A model generated the notes under the pieces. It was given only the letters and a program-made list of their open reading frames with translations, had not been told where the DNA came from and made no database searches. From contig NZ_JBHJHP010000001.1 in NCBI RefSeq assembly GCF_042219855.1, positions 496,001 through 560,000 on the forward strand: a stretch of 64,000 bases of DNA, given 5' to 3'. The position numbers and the translations under genes were made by a program. The DNA is from JBHJHP01 sp042219855. GTDB taxonomy: Bacteria; Bacteroidota; Bacteroidia; Bacteroidales; UBA5342. Of this stretch, positions 53,294 through 61,736 are shown one piece after another; position 1 is the first letter of the stretch, and each line of letters opens with the position of its first letter.

Positions 53294-54547
53294 ATGAAGC
53301 GGGAAGATATAGAAATAATGGCGCCGGTTGGTTCATTTGAGTCACTGATGGCTGCCATACAGGGAGGTGCAGACTCTGTATACTTTGGTATCGGGAGTCT
53401 GAATATGCGTTCAAGATCGTCTTTAAACTTTACTGTTGATGATTTGCACGAGATTGTTTCCATCGCAAAAAAGCATCACATTAAAACGTATCTCACCTTA
53501 AATACGGTAATGTACGATAACGACCTGAATCAGATGCGCAGTTATGTCAACGCGGCGAAAGAATCAGGCATCTCTGCTGTAATTGCTTCCGATGTGGCTG
53601 TGATGCAATATGCCAACAGCGCCGGTGTGGAAGTGCATTTATCTACTCAGCTTAATATTACGAACTATGAATCCCTGCAGTTTTATGCCCATTTTGCCGA
53701 TGTGGCAGTATTAGCAAGGGAACTAAACCTTGAACAGGTGGCTCAAATGTACATACAGATTACGCAGAATAATTTATGCGGACCCGGAGGAAAACCAATC
53801 CGGCTTGAAATGTTTGTGCATGGTGCACTATGTATGGCGGTTTCAGGAAAATGTTACTTGAGTCTTCATGAAATGAATGCCAGTGCGAACCGCGGAAACT
53901 GTATGCAGGTTTGCCGTAAAGGCTATAATGTGACAGACAAGGAAACCGGTATTGAACTGGATATTGATAATGAATACATCATGTCGCCCAAGGATCTGAA
54001 GACTATTCATTTTTTAAATAAAATTCTGGATTCAGGTGTCAGGGTACTTAAGATCGAGGGTAGGGCCCGTAGTGCTGAGTATGTAAAAACTACAGTTTCG
54101 TGTTACCGTGAGGCAGTGGAAGCCTGGCTGGATGATTCATTTACAGAAGACAAAATTGCGGATTGGGATAAACGTCTGAAAACGGTTTTTAATCGCGGCT
54201 TCTGGGACGGTTATTATCTTGGTCAACGGCTCGGGGAATGGAGTGCCAATTATGGATCAGAGGCTACAAAGAGACGAATATATATTGGGAAAGGGACAAA
54301 TTATTTTTCAAAGCTGGGTGTAGCAGAATTCCAGATGGACGCCATGGATCTTTCTGTCGGGGACGAAATATTAATTACCGGTCCAACAACCGGCGTAATA
54401 GAAATGACTGTAGATGAACTTCGCGTTGATCTGGAACCGGTTCAGATAACAAGAAAAGGGGAACGGTTTTCGATTTCGGTTCCGGAAAAAATAAGACGAT
54501 CCGATAAATTGTATAAAATGGTTGATGCCAAAACCTTACCTCGTTGA
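53294..54547 (+). CDS. Peptidase U32 family protein (tRNA-hydroxylation type)
   Basis: This 417-residue protein has the U32 signature EMFVHGALCMAVSGKCYLS with the Cys cluster CLS...GNCMQVCRKGY, and an N-terminal TIM-like region MAPVGSFESLMAAIQGGADSVYFG. Characterised members such as TrhP and RlhA hydroxylate tRNA or 23S rRNA, so a protease role is not assumed. Which substrate applies here cannot be read. The RNase H gene begins 2 nt after the stop. Confidence 0.92.
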   Translation: MKREDIEIMAPVGSFESLMAAIQGGADSVYFGIGSLNMRSRSSLNFTVDDLHEIVSIAKKHHIKTYLTLNTVMYDNDLNQMRSYVNAAKESGISAVIASDVAVMQYANSAGVEVHLSTQLNITNYESLQFYAHFADVAVLARELNLEQVAQMYIQITQNNLCGPGGKPIRLEMFVHGALCMAVSGKCYLSLHEMNASANRGNCMQVCRKGYNVTDKETGIELDIDNEYIMSPKDLKTIHFLNKILDSGVRVLKIEGRARSAEYVKTTVSCYREAVEAWLDDSFTEDKIADWDKRLKTVFNRGFWDGYYLGQRLGEWSANYGSEATKRRIYIGKGTNYFSKLGVAEFQMDAMDLSVGDEILITGPTTGVIEMTVDELRVDLEPVQITRKGERFSISVPEKIRRSDKLYKMVDAKTLPR

Positions 54548-54549
54548 TT

Positions 54550-55185
54550 ATGGGAAAAAGCAAAAACAACTATTACGTTGTCTGGGTTGGAAACAATCCC
54601 GGTATTTATGATTCATGGGAGAAATGCAAAGCTCAGGTTCATGGATTTGAAGGTGCCAGGTATAAAGGATATAAGACGAAGGAGCTAGCGGAAATAGCCT
54701 ATCAAAAAGGACCGGAAAATACAGTTGGTAATAAAGAAGTAAGTGAAATAAACATAGAGTTATTTGAAAAACCGGATGGACCAATTGCCGACAGTATAGC
54801 TGTTGATGCAGCCTGCAGCGGGAATCCGGGTAAAATGGAATACCGGGGCGTATATACATATTCCGGGACGGAAATCTTCAGGCAGGGACCACATGAGGAA
54901 GGTACCAATAATATTGGTGAATTTCTGGCTCTGGTTCATGCACTGGCATGGCTCAAACAAAAAAAGCTTGACATGCCGGTGTATACGGATAGTAAAAATG
55001 CATTGGCCTGGATCAGAAAAAAACGGTGTAATACAAAACTGACTCAGACCAGTAAAAATGCCAGGATTTTTGAACTGATCAAAAGAGCTGAAATATGGCT
55101 CAGATCAAATTCGTATGACACAAAAATCCTTAAATGGGACACCAGGAACTGGGGCGAAATACCTGCAGATTTTGGTCGAAAGTAA
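54550..55185 (+). CDS. rnhA: RNase H with N-terminal viroplasmin-like domain
   Basis: This roughly 211-residue enzyme cleaves the RNA strand of RNA-DNA hybrids. Residues 1-45 match the RNase HI double-stranded-RNA-binding (caulimovirus viroplasmin) domain (YYVVWVGNNPGIYDSW). The catalytic domain follows with the acidic residues in VDAACSGNPG, NNIGEFLALVHAL and VYTDSKNALAW. Acid residues Asp, Glu and Asp are intact. It is co-transcribed with the U32 gene. Confidence 0.94.
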   Translation: MGKSKNNYYVVWVGNNPGIYDSWEKCKAQVHGFEGARYKGYKTKELAEIAYQKGPENTVGNKEVSEINIELFEKPDGPIADSIAVDAACSGNPGKMEYRGVYTYSGTEIFRQGPHEEGTNNIGEFLALVHALAWLKQKKLDMPVYTDSKNALAWIRKKRCNTKLTQTSKNARIFELIKRAEIWLRSNSYDTKILKWDTRNWGEIPADFGRK

Positions 55186-55197
55186 GTATGTGTCAAT

Positions 55198-55267
55198 GAG
55201 ACGTAAGACGTAAGACACAGGATGTAAGACATAAGACGTAAGACGTAAGACATAAGATTCAGGATAA
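55198..55267 (+). repeat. Heptad repeat element 5 (ten tandem 7-mers)
   Basis: Ten consecutive 7-mers with no gaps: GAGACGT, AAGACGT, AAGACAC, AGGATGT, AAGACAT, AAGACGT, AAGACGT, AAGACAT, AAGATTC, AGGATAA. This is the longest uninterrupted array of the family in the window. No facing arm follows before the dtd ATG at 55305. Confidence 0.88.
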
Positions 55268-55304
55268 AATTTCTATTACCTGTTTTAAAATTCATAATTA
55301 ACAT

Positions 55305-55757
55305 ATGAGGGCAGTAATTCAAAGGGTAAGCAAGGCATCGGTAACAGTAGATGAAAATCTTGTTTCTTCCATTAAAAAGGGTGCCCTGATTCTTTTGGGA
55401 ATTGAGAATACAGATTCTCATGAAGACGTAGAATGGTTGTCAAAGAAGATAACTAATCTTAGGATATTTCCGGATGATGAAGGCGTTATGAACAGATCGC
55501 TTTTGGAAACAAAAGGTGAAGCTTTGGTTGTAAGTCAGTTTACACTGCATGCCCAGACCAAAAAAGGAAATCGTCCTTCATACATCAAAGCAGCCGGCCC
55601 TGATAAAGCTATACCTTTGTATGAGGCATTTTGCGGTAATCTCTCTGCTCAACTGGGTAAGGAGGTGGGAAGAGGCATTTTTGGGGCCGATATGAAAGTG
55701 GAATTACTAAATGACGGACCTGTAACAATAATTATTGATACGAAAAATAAAGCCTGA
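55305..55757 (+). CDS. dtd: D-aminoacyl-tRNA deacylase
   Basis: This 150-residue enzyme removes D-amino acids mis-attached to tRNA. The start MRAVIQRVSKASVTVD, the catalytic SQFTLHAQTKKGNRPSY motif and the Gly-cisPro region NDGPVTIIIDTK are intact. Its stop codon overlaps the start of the PAS-domain gene (TGATG), so translation is coupled. It lies 38 nt downstream of heptad repeat element 5. Confidence 0.97.
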   Translation: MRAVIQRVSKASVTVDENLVSSIKKGALILLGIENTDSHEDVEWLSKKITNLRIFPDDEGVMNRSLLETKGEALVVSQFTLHAQTKKGNRPSYIKAAGPDKAIPLYEAFCGNLSAQLGKEVGRGIFGADMKVELLNDGPVTIIIDTKNKA

Positions 55758-56065
55758 TGTTTGACTGGATAAAAGAATTCGATGGTGCCGTAACGGTTTG
55801 TAACAGAGATTTCATTATTGTATACATGAATGAAACCTCAATCAAAGAATTTGAGAAATACGGGGGTGAGGGGCTAATAGGTCAGAATCTGCTGGATTGC
55901 CATAATGCTGTTTCCAGGGAGATGATTAAGGAGCAAATGAAAACCGGTCAACCACATACTTATATAAATGACAAAAAGGATGGCCGAAGAAAGGTCATTC
56001 ATCAGTCTCCCTGGATGGAAAATGATAAAATTAAAGGGCTTGTTGAAATTTCTTTTTACCTGTAA
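55757..56065 (+). CDS. Stand-alone PAS-domain protein
   Basis: This 102-residue protein is a single PAS domain. It resembles the PAS domain of DUF438-type proteins, with GQNLLDCHN followed by a basic GRRKVIHQSPWME turn and a terminal GLVEISFYL strand. The conserved DCH motif could bind a haem- or nucleotide-type ligand, which is an inference. Translation is coupled to dtd. No effector domain is fused. A histidine kinase gene follows after 141 nt but has its own promoter. Confidence 0.85.
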   Translation: MFDWIKEFDGAVTVCNRDFIIVYMNETSIKEFEKYGGEGLIGQNLLDCHNAVSREMIKEQMKTGQPHTYINDKKDGRRKVIHQSPWMENDKIKGLVEISFYL

Positions 56066-56175
56066 GTTGTATTTATATCCTTAGTACTAAGTCGTTTTCA
56101 TGTTTATTACATGTTAAATAGTTATTTAAATAAGTAAATTTTAAATTAATACTTGTTAAATAAAAGTTAAATTAG

Positions 56176-56183
56176 TAGTTTTG
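56176..56183 (+). promoter_or_regulatory. -7 box of the MASE1 kinase gene
   Basis: TAGTTTTG matches TAnnTTTG; a TTG lies 20 nt upstream (56153-56155). The ATG is 24 nt downstream. Confidence 0.5.
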
Positions 56184-56206
56184 TATGCAAATCAATCCTA
56201 CTACTC

Positions 56207-58276
56207 ATGAAGAATTTAAAATTTCTGTCACTATACAGTTTTCTTTACATTCTTATCGGAATTGTCTGTTTTAACAACATTTATATACCGGTTGATGGTT
56301 ACTTCTCTCTATGGTTAGCCGGAGGTTTTGGATTTATTATGCTGGCACGCTATGGGAAAACGGCACTGCCCTTTATGGTATTATCCAATATTATCCTGCA
56401 GCTTTTATTGTTCAGAATAAACAATCCGCAACCGGGGAATTATCTGTTTTACACTGCCGTAACTTTAAGTTCTGTCATAAAAACAACACAGCCGCTTATG
56501 GCCTGGGTAATCTGGGATAAACTGGAGCAGAAAAAAGGGCGGGCACTTTTTCAGCAGGGTTTTGATGTATTTCAGTTTCTGTTGTATATAGCTATTATTC
56601 CGGCCATCCTGACCAGTTGGGGATACGTACTGCTCAATGAGTTATATGCAGGCCGGGTCAGTACGCAGGAGATCATGTACAACGTTCTCAGAATATCCAT
56701 TGCGGATGCATTGGGGTTATTCCTTTTCGGACCGCTGATTTACAGTATTAAATCGTTGAAAATGATCCCACCAAAGGAAATTGTGATACTGGTGGGCAGC
56801 TATCTTATCCCGTTTGTTGCAGCAAAGGCAATTAATAACAATTTTTTATTTGTAATTGTTACCCCCGCAGCGATTATAGCGGCTTATTATATTGATATTA
56901 AAAAGCTGATTCCGTTTCATTTGGTGGTTCTGATTCTGGTAATGTGGTTGTCAACCCATCAAATGACTGTTTTTTCTAATGAGATGGCCGATAAAGGATT
57001 TATGATATTTATGGTCTTTGCATTTATTGCTACAATAACTTTATTCTATACAAGCATTTCATTTACTGAATTAAAAGAACATAAGCAAAGCCTCGAAAAG
57101 CTTGTTGCGCAAAGAACCAGTGATCTTGAAAATGAAATTCAAATCAGAAAAAACACTGAAATTGAGTTGAAGAACAAGGATCGCCTGGTGAACACCATTC
57201 TGACTTCATCACCCATTGGGATAACCTTAATAAGGAACAGAAGGGTGGTATGGGTTAATGAAGCTGCCACGGCTATTTTAGGCTATGATGCTATTGAGGT
57301 TATATACAATGATACGATGATGTTTTATGCAGATAAAAATGAATATAAGAAGATAGGAAGCCAGTTGTATCCTGAATTGCATCAAAAGGGATTTGGATCC
57401 ATAGAAACCAAACTGAAGAATAAAGATGGTAAAGTGCTTGAGGTGCTTCTTCAGGCAGTCCCCCTGAACCGAAAAGATCTGACGGATGGCTTAATATTTG
57501 CCATTGTGGATATTACCTCTTTAAAATGTGCTGAACGGGAATTAAAGGAGCGGTCTGTCAGACTTGAAGAGATAAACAGAGAACTTGATGCATTTGCCCA
57601 TTCCGTTGCTCACGATTTGAAAAACCCACTGAATGCTGTAATGGGCTTCTCTGAGCTGCTGGTGAATGAAGGACATATTTTTGATGATGAAGAGAAGTCC
57701 GAATATCTGCGCAGGATCAATTTGCAATCAGAAAAAATGTTGCAGATTATTGATACATTGCTACTGCTTTCGGGCGTAAGAAAGGAAAAGGTCAGGCTGG
57801 AGTACTGCCGGATGAAAGATGTTGTAAGCAGATCTGTTACCAGTCTTGATGAAATGATCCGTTCCCAAAAAGCGAAAATCAACATACCGGAAATTATGCC
57901 GGAAATCAAATCTCACGGGCCCTGGCTGGAAGTTGTTTGGGTAAACCTGATCTCCAATGCGCTTAAATACGGAGGAGATCCTGCTGAAATCAGAATTGGT
58001 TACAGGGAATATGATGCCTATGTTCAGTTTTGGGTTGATGATAACGGTTTTGGGATCCCCGAAGATAAAATGGATGCATTGTTTAAGGAATATGTCAGGA
58101 TCAAATATGACAAGAACGGCCATGGTCTGGGGCTCTCAATCGTAAAACGGATTGTGGAACGCCTGAACGGCGATGTATTTGTTGAAAGTAAACCGGGAGA
58201 GGGAAGCCGGTTTGGCTTTAAACTTCCAAAAGTAAATATTGAAGTTAATCCGTTACGCGTTGAAACAAATGTTTAG
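56207..58276 (+). CDS. Sensor histidine kinase with MASE1 membrane domain
   Basis: This 689-residue protein has an N-terminal MASE1-like membrane domain (about 1-285, eight or so helices), a short coiled coil, a PAS domain (about 320-435), the HisKA domain with the phospho-acceptor His in FAHSVAHDLKNPLNAV (about 460-470), and an ATPase domain with NALKYGG, DDNGFGIPEDK and GHGLGLSIVKRI. Domain order is typical of an intact sensor. No response regulator gene is adjacent. Its last 32 nt overlap the convergent truA. Confidence 0.94.
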   Translation: MKNLKFLSLYSFLYILIGIVCFNNIYIPVDGYFSLWLAGGFGFIMLARYGKTALPFMVLSNIILQLLLFRINNPQPGNYLFYTAVTLSSVIKTTQPLMAWVIWDKLEQKKGRALFQQGFDVFQFLLYIAIIPAILTSWGYVLLNELYAGRVSTQEIMYNVLRISIADALGLFLFGPLIYSIKSLKMIPPKEIVILVGSYLIPFVAAKAINNNFLFVIVTPAAIIAAYYIDIKKLIPFHLVVLILVMWLSTHQMTVFSNEMADKGFMIFMVFAFIATITLFYTSISFTELKEHKQSLEKLVAQRTSDLENEIQIRKNTEIELKNKDRLVNTILTSSPIGITLIRNRRVVWVNEAATAILGYDAIEVIYNDTMMFYADKNEYKKIGSQLYPELHQKGFGSIETKLKNKDGKVLEVLLQAVPLNRKDLTDGLIFAIVDITSLKCAERELKERSVRLEEINRELDAFAHSVAHDLKNPLNAVMGFSELLVNEGHIFDDEEKSEYLRRINLQSEKMLQIIDTLLLLSGVRKEKVRLEYCRMKDVVSRSVTSLDEMIRSQKAKINIPEIMPEIKSHGPWLEVVWVNLISNALKYGGDPAEIRIGYREYDAYVQFWVDDNGFGIPEDKMDALFKEYVRIKYDKNGHGLGLSIVKRIVERLNGDVFVESKPGEGSRFGFKLPKVNIEVNPLRVETNV

Positions 58277-59012
58277 GATAAACCACATCAGTTAAAAACA
58301 GGGCATGCCCGGGAACAGATGTTCCGGCTTTACTGCGGTTACGGCTTACAATGACATTCTCAAATTCTTCCGGTGTCATCCTGTTTTTTCCTACCTCAAG
58401 TAAGGTACCCACAATGGCTCTTACCATGTTCCTCAGAAACCGGTCTGCTCTGATATGAAATACCAGGTCATGCGATGACCTGTTCACCCATTCTGCCCTG
58501 AGTATTTTGCAGTCATTCGTTTTTACATCGGTATGTAGTTTGCTGAATGATGTGAAATCAGTATAATCAAGAAGCAATTTGGCACTTTTGTTCATGCTTT
58601 CAACGTCCGGTTCATAGGGTAAATGAAGTGTTGTGTCCTTTAGAAACGGGTCTTTACGTAAAATTATATGATATTCATACGCTCTTTCAACTGCATGAAA
58701 GCGGGCATGAGTCTCAGAATCAACAGCCGATATGGAATAAATAACGATGTCAGCTCCCAGATAACGGTTGAGCTGATACATAAGTTGTGTTGGTTCAGAT
58801 AATGCCTCTTCAGTATCGAAATGAGCCACATAATACCTTGCATGTACGCCGGTATCCGTTCTTCCGCATCCGGTTATCTGAATGTTTTGCCGGGTTATAA
58901 GAGAAAAAGCTTTTTCCAGGGTTTCCTGCACCGAAGTTGCATTAGGTTGTATTTGCCATCCATGAAAAGAAGCTCCGTTGTATGCCAGTTCTGTAAAATA
59001 CCTGTAACGCAT
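58245..59012 (-). CDS. truA: tRNA pseudouridine(38-40) synthase
   Basis: This 255-residue enzyme makes pseudouridine in the tRNA anticodon loop. The catalytic Asp is in GCGRTDTGVHAR and the start FTELAYNGASFHGWQ is typical. Its 3' end overlaps the kinase gene by 32 nt on the opposite strand, so both C termini are constrained. A TATATTTG box at 59040-59033 (minus) is the probable promoter. Confidence 0.97.
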   Translation of the reverse strand: MRYRYFTELAYNGASFHGWQIQPNATSVQETLEKAFSLITRQNIQITGCGRTDTGVHARYYVAHFDTEEALSEPTQLMYQLNRYLGADIVIYSISAVDSETHARFHAVERAYEYHIILRKDPFLKDTTLHLPYEPDVESMNKSAKLLLDYTDFTSFSKLHTDVKTNDCKILRAEWVNRSSHDLVFHIRADRFLRNMVRAIVGTLLEVGKNRMTPEEFENVIVSRNRSKAGTSVPGHALFLTDVVYPKHLFQRVTD

Positions 59013-59032
59013 AGACTAAAATAAAAATCTGT

Positions 59033-59040
59033 CAAATATA
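59033..59040 (-). promoter_or_regulatory. -7 box of truA
   Basis: On the minus strand it reads TATATTTG, an exact consensus match 20 nt before the truA ATG. Confidence 0.5.
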
Positions 59041-59054
59041 CCAAAAACAAATAA

Positions 59055-59092
59055 AAAAGGCTGCCCGGTTCATTTTCTGCGGACAGCCTGAT
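59055..59092 (-). terminator. Terminator of the Fe/Mn superoxide dismutase gene
   Basis: On the minus strand AGGCTGTCC pairs with GGGCAGCCT (one mismatch) around a 14-nt loop and is followed by TTTTTTATTT. It separates sod from truA. Confidence 0.85.
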
Positions 59093-59110
59093 TAAGGTGT
59101 TTCAGATCGT

Positions 59111-59686
59111 TTAATAGCGATCTGCAATAATATTCCAGTCTATAACATTCCAGAATGCCTGAATGTAATCGGGACGTTTGTTCTGATAGTCCAGGTAATA
59201 TGCATGTTCCCAGACATCACAGGTTAAAAGTGGCTTCATGCTGTCTGTGAGCGGGTTGCCTGCATTGCTGCTTTGGATAATTTCCAGTTTTCCGTTGCTA
59301 TTTTCAACCAGCCAGGCCCAGCCAGATCCAAACAATGTGGCTGCAGCTTTACTGAATTTTTCTTTAAATGCTTCGAATGAACCAAAGTCCTTATCGATAG
59401 CTTCAGCTAATTTACCGCCCGGAATTTTGGGTCCATCAGGTGAAAACTGGGCAAAATAAAACGTGTGATTCCAGATTTGAGCTGCATTGTTAAAAACGCC
59501 GCCTTCTGAAGATTTAATAATCTTTTCAAGACTCATATCCGCGTATTTTGTTCCTTCAATCAGGTTGTTCAGATTATTAACGTAAGCCTGATGGTGCTTT
59601 CCGTGATGAAACTCCAGAGTTTTTTTGTCAATGTGAGGAGCCAGAGCATCTAATGCATAGGGTAATGGTGGGAGTTCAAATTTCAT
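59111..59686 (-). CDS. Fe/Mn superoxide dismutase
   Basis: This 191-residue dismutase has metal ligands in LEFHHGKHHQAYV, WNHTFYF and CDVWEHAYYLDYQNKRPDY. There is no signal peptide, so it is cytoplasmic, in contrast to the exported-type NiSOD at 9676. Residues around the second sphere do not let me decide between Fe and Mn, so no gene symbol is given. It is a single-gene unit with its own terminator. Confidence 0.96.
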   Translation of the reverse strand: MKFELPPLPYALDALAPHIDKKTLEFHHGKHHQAYVNNLNNLIEGTKYADMSLEKIIKSSEGGVFNNAAQIWNHTFYFAQFSPDGPKIPGGKLAEAIDKDFGSFEAFKEKFSKAAATLFGSGWAWLVENSNGKLEIIQSSNAGNPLTDSMKPLLTCDVWEHAYYLDYQNKRPDYIQAFWNVIDWNIIADRY

Positions 59687-60012
59687 GATCTTTTTGTTTT
59701 AAATTATTAATATTAGAAACTTTCTTTCGTAATATGCTGCATTATAAGGACATAAAAAAATGTTGTTTGCTTTATAACGCACCTGCTAAGGTAAGGCTTT
59801 TTAAGCGGTTTAACGTTTAAATTGTGTTAACATATAATAGGTAAGTGTTACTTTTGACCGTATTGTTCTGTAGGAGAAAGTGATCAACGGTATCTTTTTG
59901 AAAGCAAAAGAAATTGCTATATTTAAGCAGTGTAATTTCAGATTATCCGGCATTGAAAGTAATATTTATCATTAGTGATGAACTGTAATTTATACTTTGA
60001 TAGATTTTCGAT
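59687..60012. other. Divergent intergenic region, sod / hybrid kinase
   Basis: This 326-nt AT-rich region has no gene. TTTTTG at 59895-59900, a 17-nt spacer, then TATATTTA at 59918-59925 is a candidate rightward promoter with one mismatch; it would give the kinase a leader of about 80 nt. No leftward promoter for sod is obvious. Confidence 0.5.
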
Positions 60013-61659
60013 ATGGAAATTATAAATGAGTATCAGCGTATTCTGGGATTAAAGCCTAAGATTGATCCGCAGGATTATATTGTCATTCTGGAGACACTTT
60101 TAAATAAAATGGTTGGTGACAGTCGATCTTCCAGGGTAGAATCCATGACTTACTATACGCTTTTTCAGAAGGCTCCGGTTGTTTACCTGGTTCTTAATGA
60201 AACATACCGTATTCTCGATGTTAACCATAAAGGGATTGATTTACTGGGAAAGACTAAAGAAAATTTACGGTCCGCATTGTTTACTGACTATATTGTTCCT
60301 GATTATAAAGAGATCTTTAATTATTACATGGAACAGGTTCGTTCTATGTCTGATTTAGGCTTTTGTGAAGTAAAGCTGAAAAGCGCAGACGGCAAAGCGT
60401 TATTTGTTCGTATTCTGGGGAAATTCAATCACAATGATACAGACGGAAATGAATTCTGGTTGAATATAGTGGATGTTAATTCTCAGAAGGAATACGAGTC
60501 TAAAATACTTTCTGAAAGGGATAAAGCACGTCAGAGTGACTTGCATAAATCTACCTTTCTGGCGGATATGAGCCATGAAATCCGCACCTCGATGAATTCG
60601 ATCATCGGATTTTCAAATTTACTGGCCGATCGGGGAATTTCAGATGAACAAAAGAGAAACTACCTTGGCACAATCAAGGAATCAGGTAATCAGCTGCTCA
60701 AAACCATAAATGATGTCATCGATCTGTCCAAGCTGGATGCCGGACAGTTAAAGATTAATCGTGCAGAATGCAACATGATCGAAATCTGTTCTTATTGTTA
60801 TAATGTTATCAGTAATGATCCGGTTAAACTGCAAAAGAAGGATGTTGAGCTAAGGCTGAATTTTACAGAAAAAAACCGTGACATAAATGTGTTCAGCGAT
60901 TCTGAACGGATTAAACAAATCCTGATTTACCTGCTTACGAATGCGGTTAAATTTACCGACAGGGGCTTTATTGATTTTGGGTTCAATATTAAACATTACG
61001 ACCAAAAGCCATTCGTTGAATTTTATGTAAAGGATACCGGATGTGGCATTCCTACGGAAAACCTGCAGCAGATATTTAACAGGTTTTACAGAGCCGGCAA
61101 TTCTGAGGATCAGGTTGGGGCAGGACTTGGTTTAAGTATCAGTAAGGGCCTTGTGGAGTTGTTGGGTGGTGATATTTATGTAAGTTCAAAGGTGAACGCA
61201 GGTTCCGTCTTTTCGTTTGCCATTCCCTTTGTGTCAGGAAATACAAAAAAGGCAGAAAAGACAATTTCTGACAATGCTGCGCTGAACATGGAAGGTATGA
61301 CCATAATCATAGCAGAAGATGATGAAGCCTCCTATTTGTATTTGCGTGAGTTACTGAGCGGTTTTAATGCCTCAATAGAACGGGCCAAAAATGGTAAAGA
61401 ACTGCTTAAATTAACTGATACAGAGGAGCCGGCCTTGATTTTACTGGATATAAATATGCCTGAAATGGATGGTTATGAAGCGCTGATAAAACTAAAAAGT
61501 AAAAAGATCAGCAGTAAAATCATCGTTCAGACCGCCTATGCACTGAGTGAAGAAAAGCAGCGATTCGTAAACGCCGGGGCGGATGGCTACATATCAAAAC
61601 CCATCATTAAGAAAAACATCCTTGATCTTATTGCCAGAACGATGAGGGGTACTAATTGA
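60013..61659 (+). CDS. Hybrid histidine kinase (PAS-HisKA-ATPase-REC)
   Basis: This 548-residue cytoplasmic protein has a PAS domain (about 45-165), HisKA with SHEIRTSMNSIIGF (about 190-200), an ATPase domain with LLTNAVKFTD, DTGCGIPTENL and GAGLGLSISKGL, and a receiver domain (about 425-545) with acceptor Asp in LLDINMPEMDG and the conserved Lys in YISKPI. The H box has Ser where Pro is usual, a minor variant. There are no membrane helices. It probably senses an internal signal. Confidence 0.95.
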   Translation: MEIINEYQRILGLKPKIDPQDYIVILETLLNKMVGDSRSSRVESMTYYTLFQKAPVVYLVLNETYRILDVNHKGIDLLGKTKENLRSALFTDYIVPDYKEIFNYYMEQVRSMSDLGFCEVKLKSADGKALFVRILGKFNHNDTDGNEFWLNIVDVNSQKEYESKILSERDKARQSDLHKSTFLADMSHEIRTSMNSIIGFSNLLADRGISDEQKRNYLGTIKESGNQLLKTINDVIDLSKLDAGQLKINRAECNMIEICSYCYNVISNDPVKLQKKDVELRLNFTEKNRDINVFSDSERIKQILIYLLTNAVKFTDRGFIDFGFNIKHYDQKPFVEFYVKDTGCGIPTENLQQIFNRFYRAGNSEDQVGAGLGLSISKGLVELLGGDIYVSSKVNAGSVFSFAIPFVSGNTKKAEKTISDNAALNMEGMTIIIAEDDEASYLYLRELLSGFNASIERAKNGKELLKLTDTEEPALILLDINMPEMDGYEALIKLKSKKISSKIIVQTAYALSEEKQRFVNAGADGYISKPIIKKNILDLIARTMRGTN

Positions 61660-61736
61660 AACTGCGAAAATTCACCTTTTAATAAAGCAGATACTGAATT
61701 GGGTTCAATACCTTTAGTAAGTTGGAACGGTTTCGG

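Noticed and set aside
55198..55267. Possible CRISPR array
   Set aside because: The units are 7 nt with no spacers, and there are no cas genes; this is a short tandem repeat.
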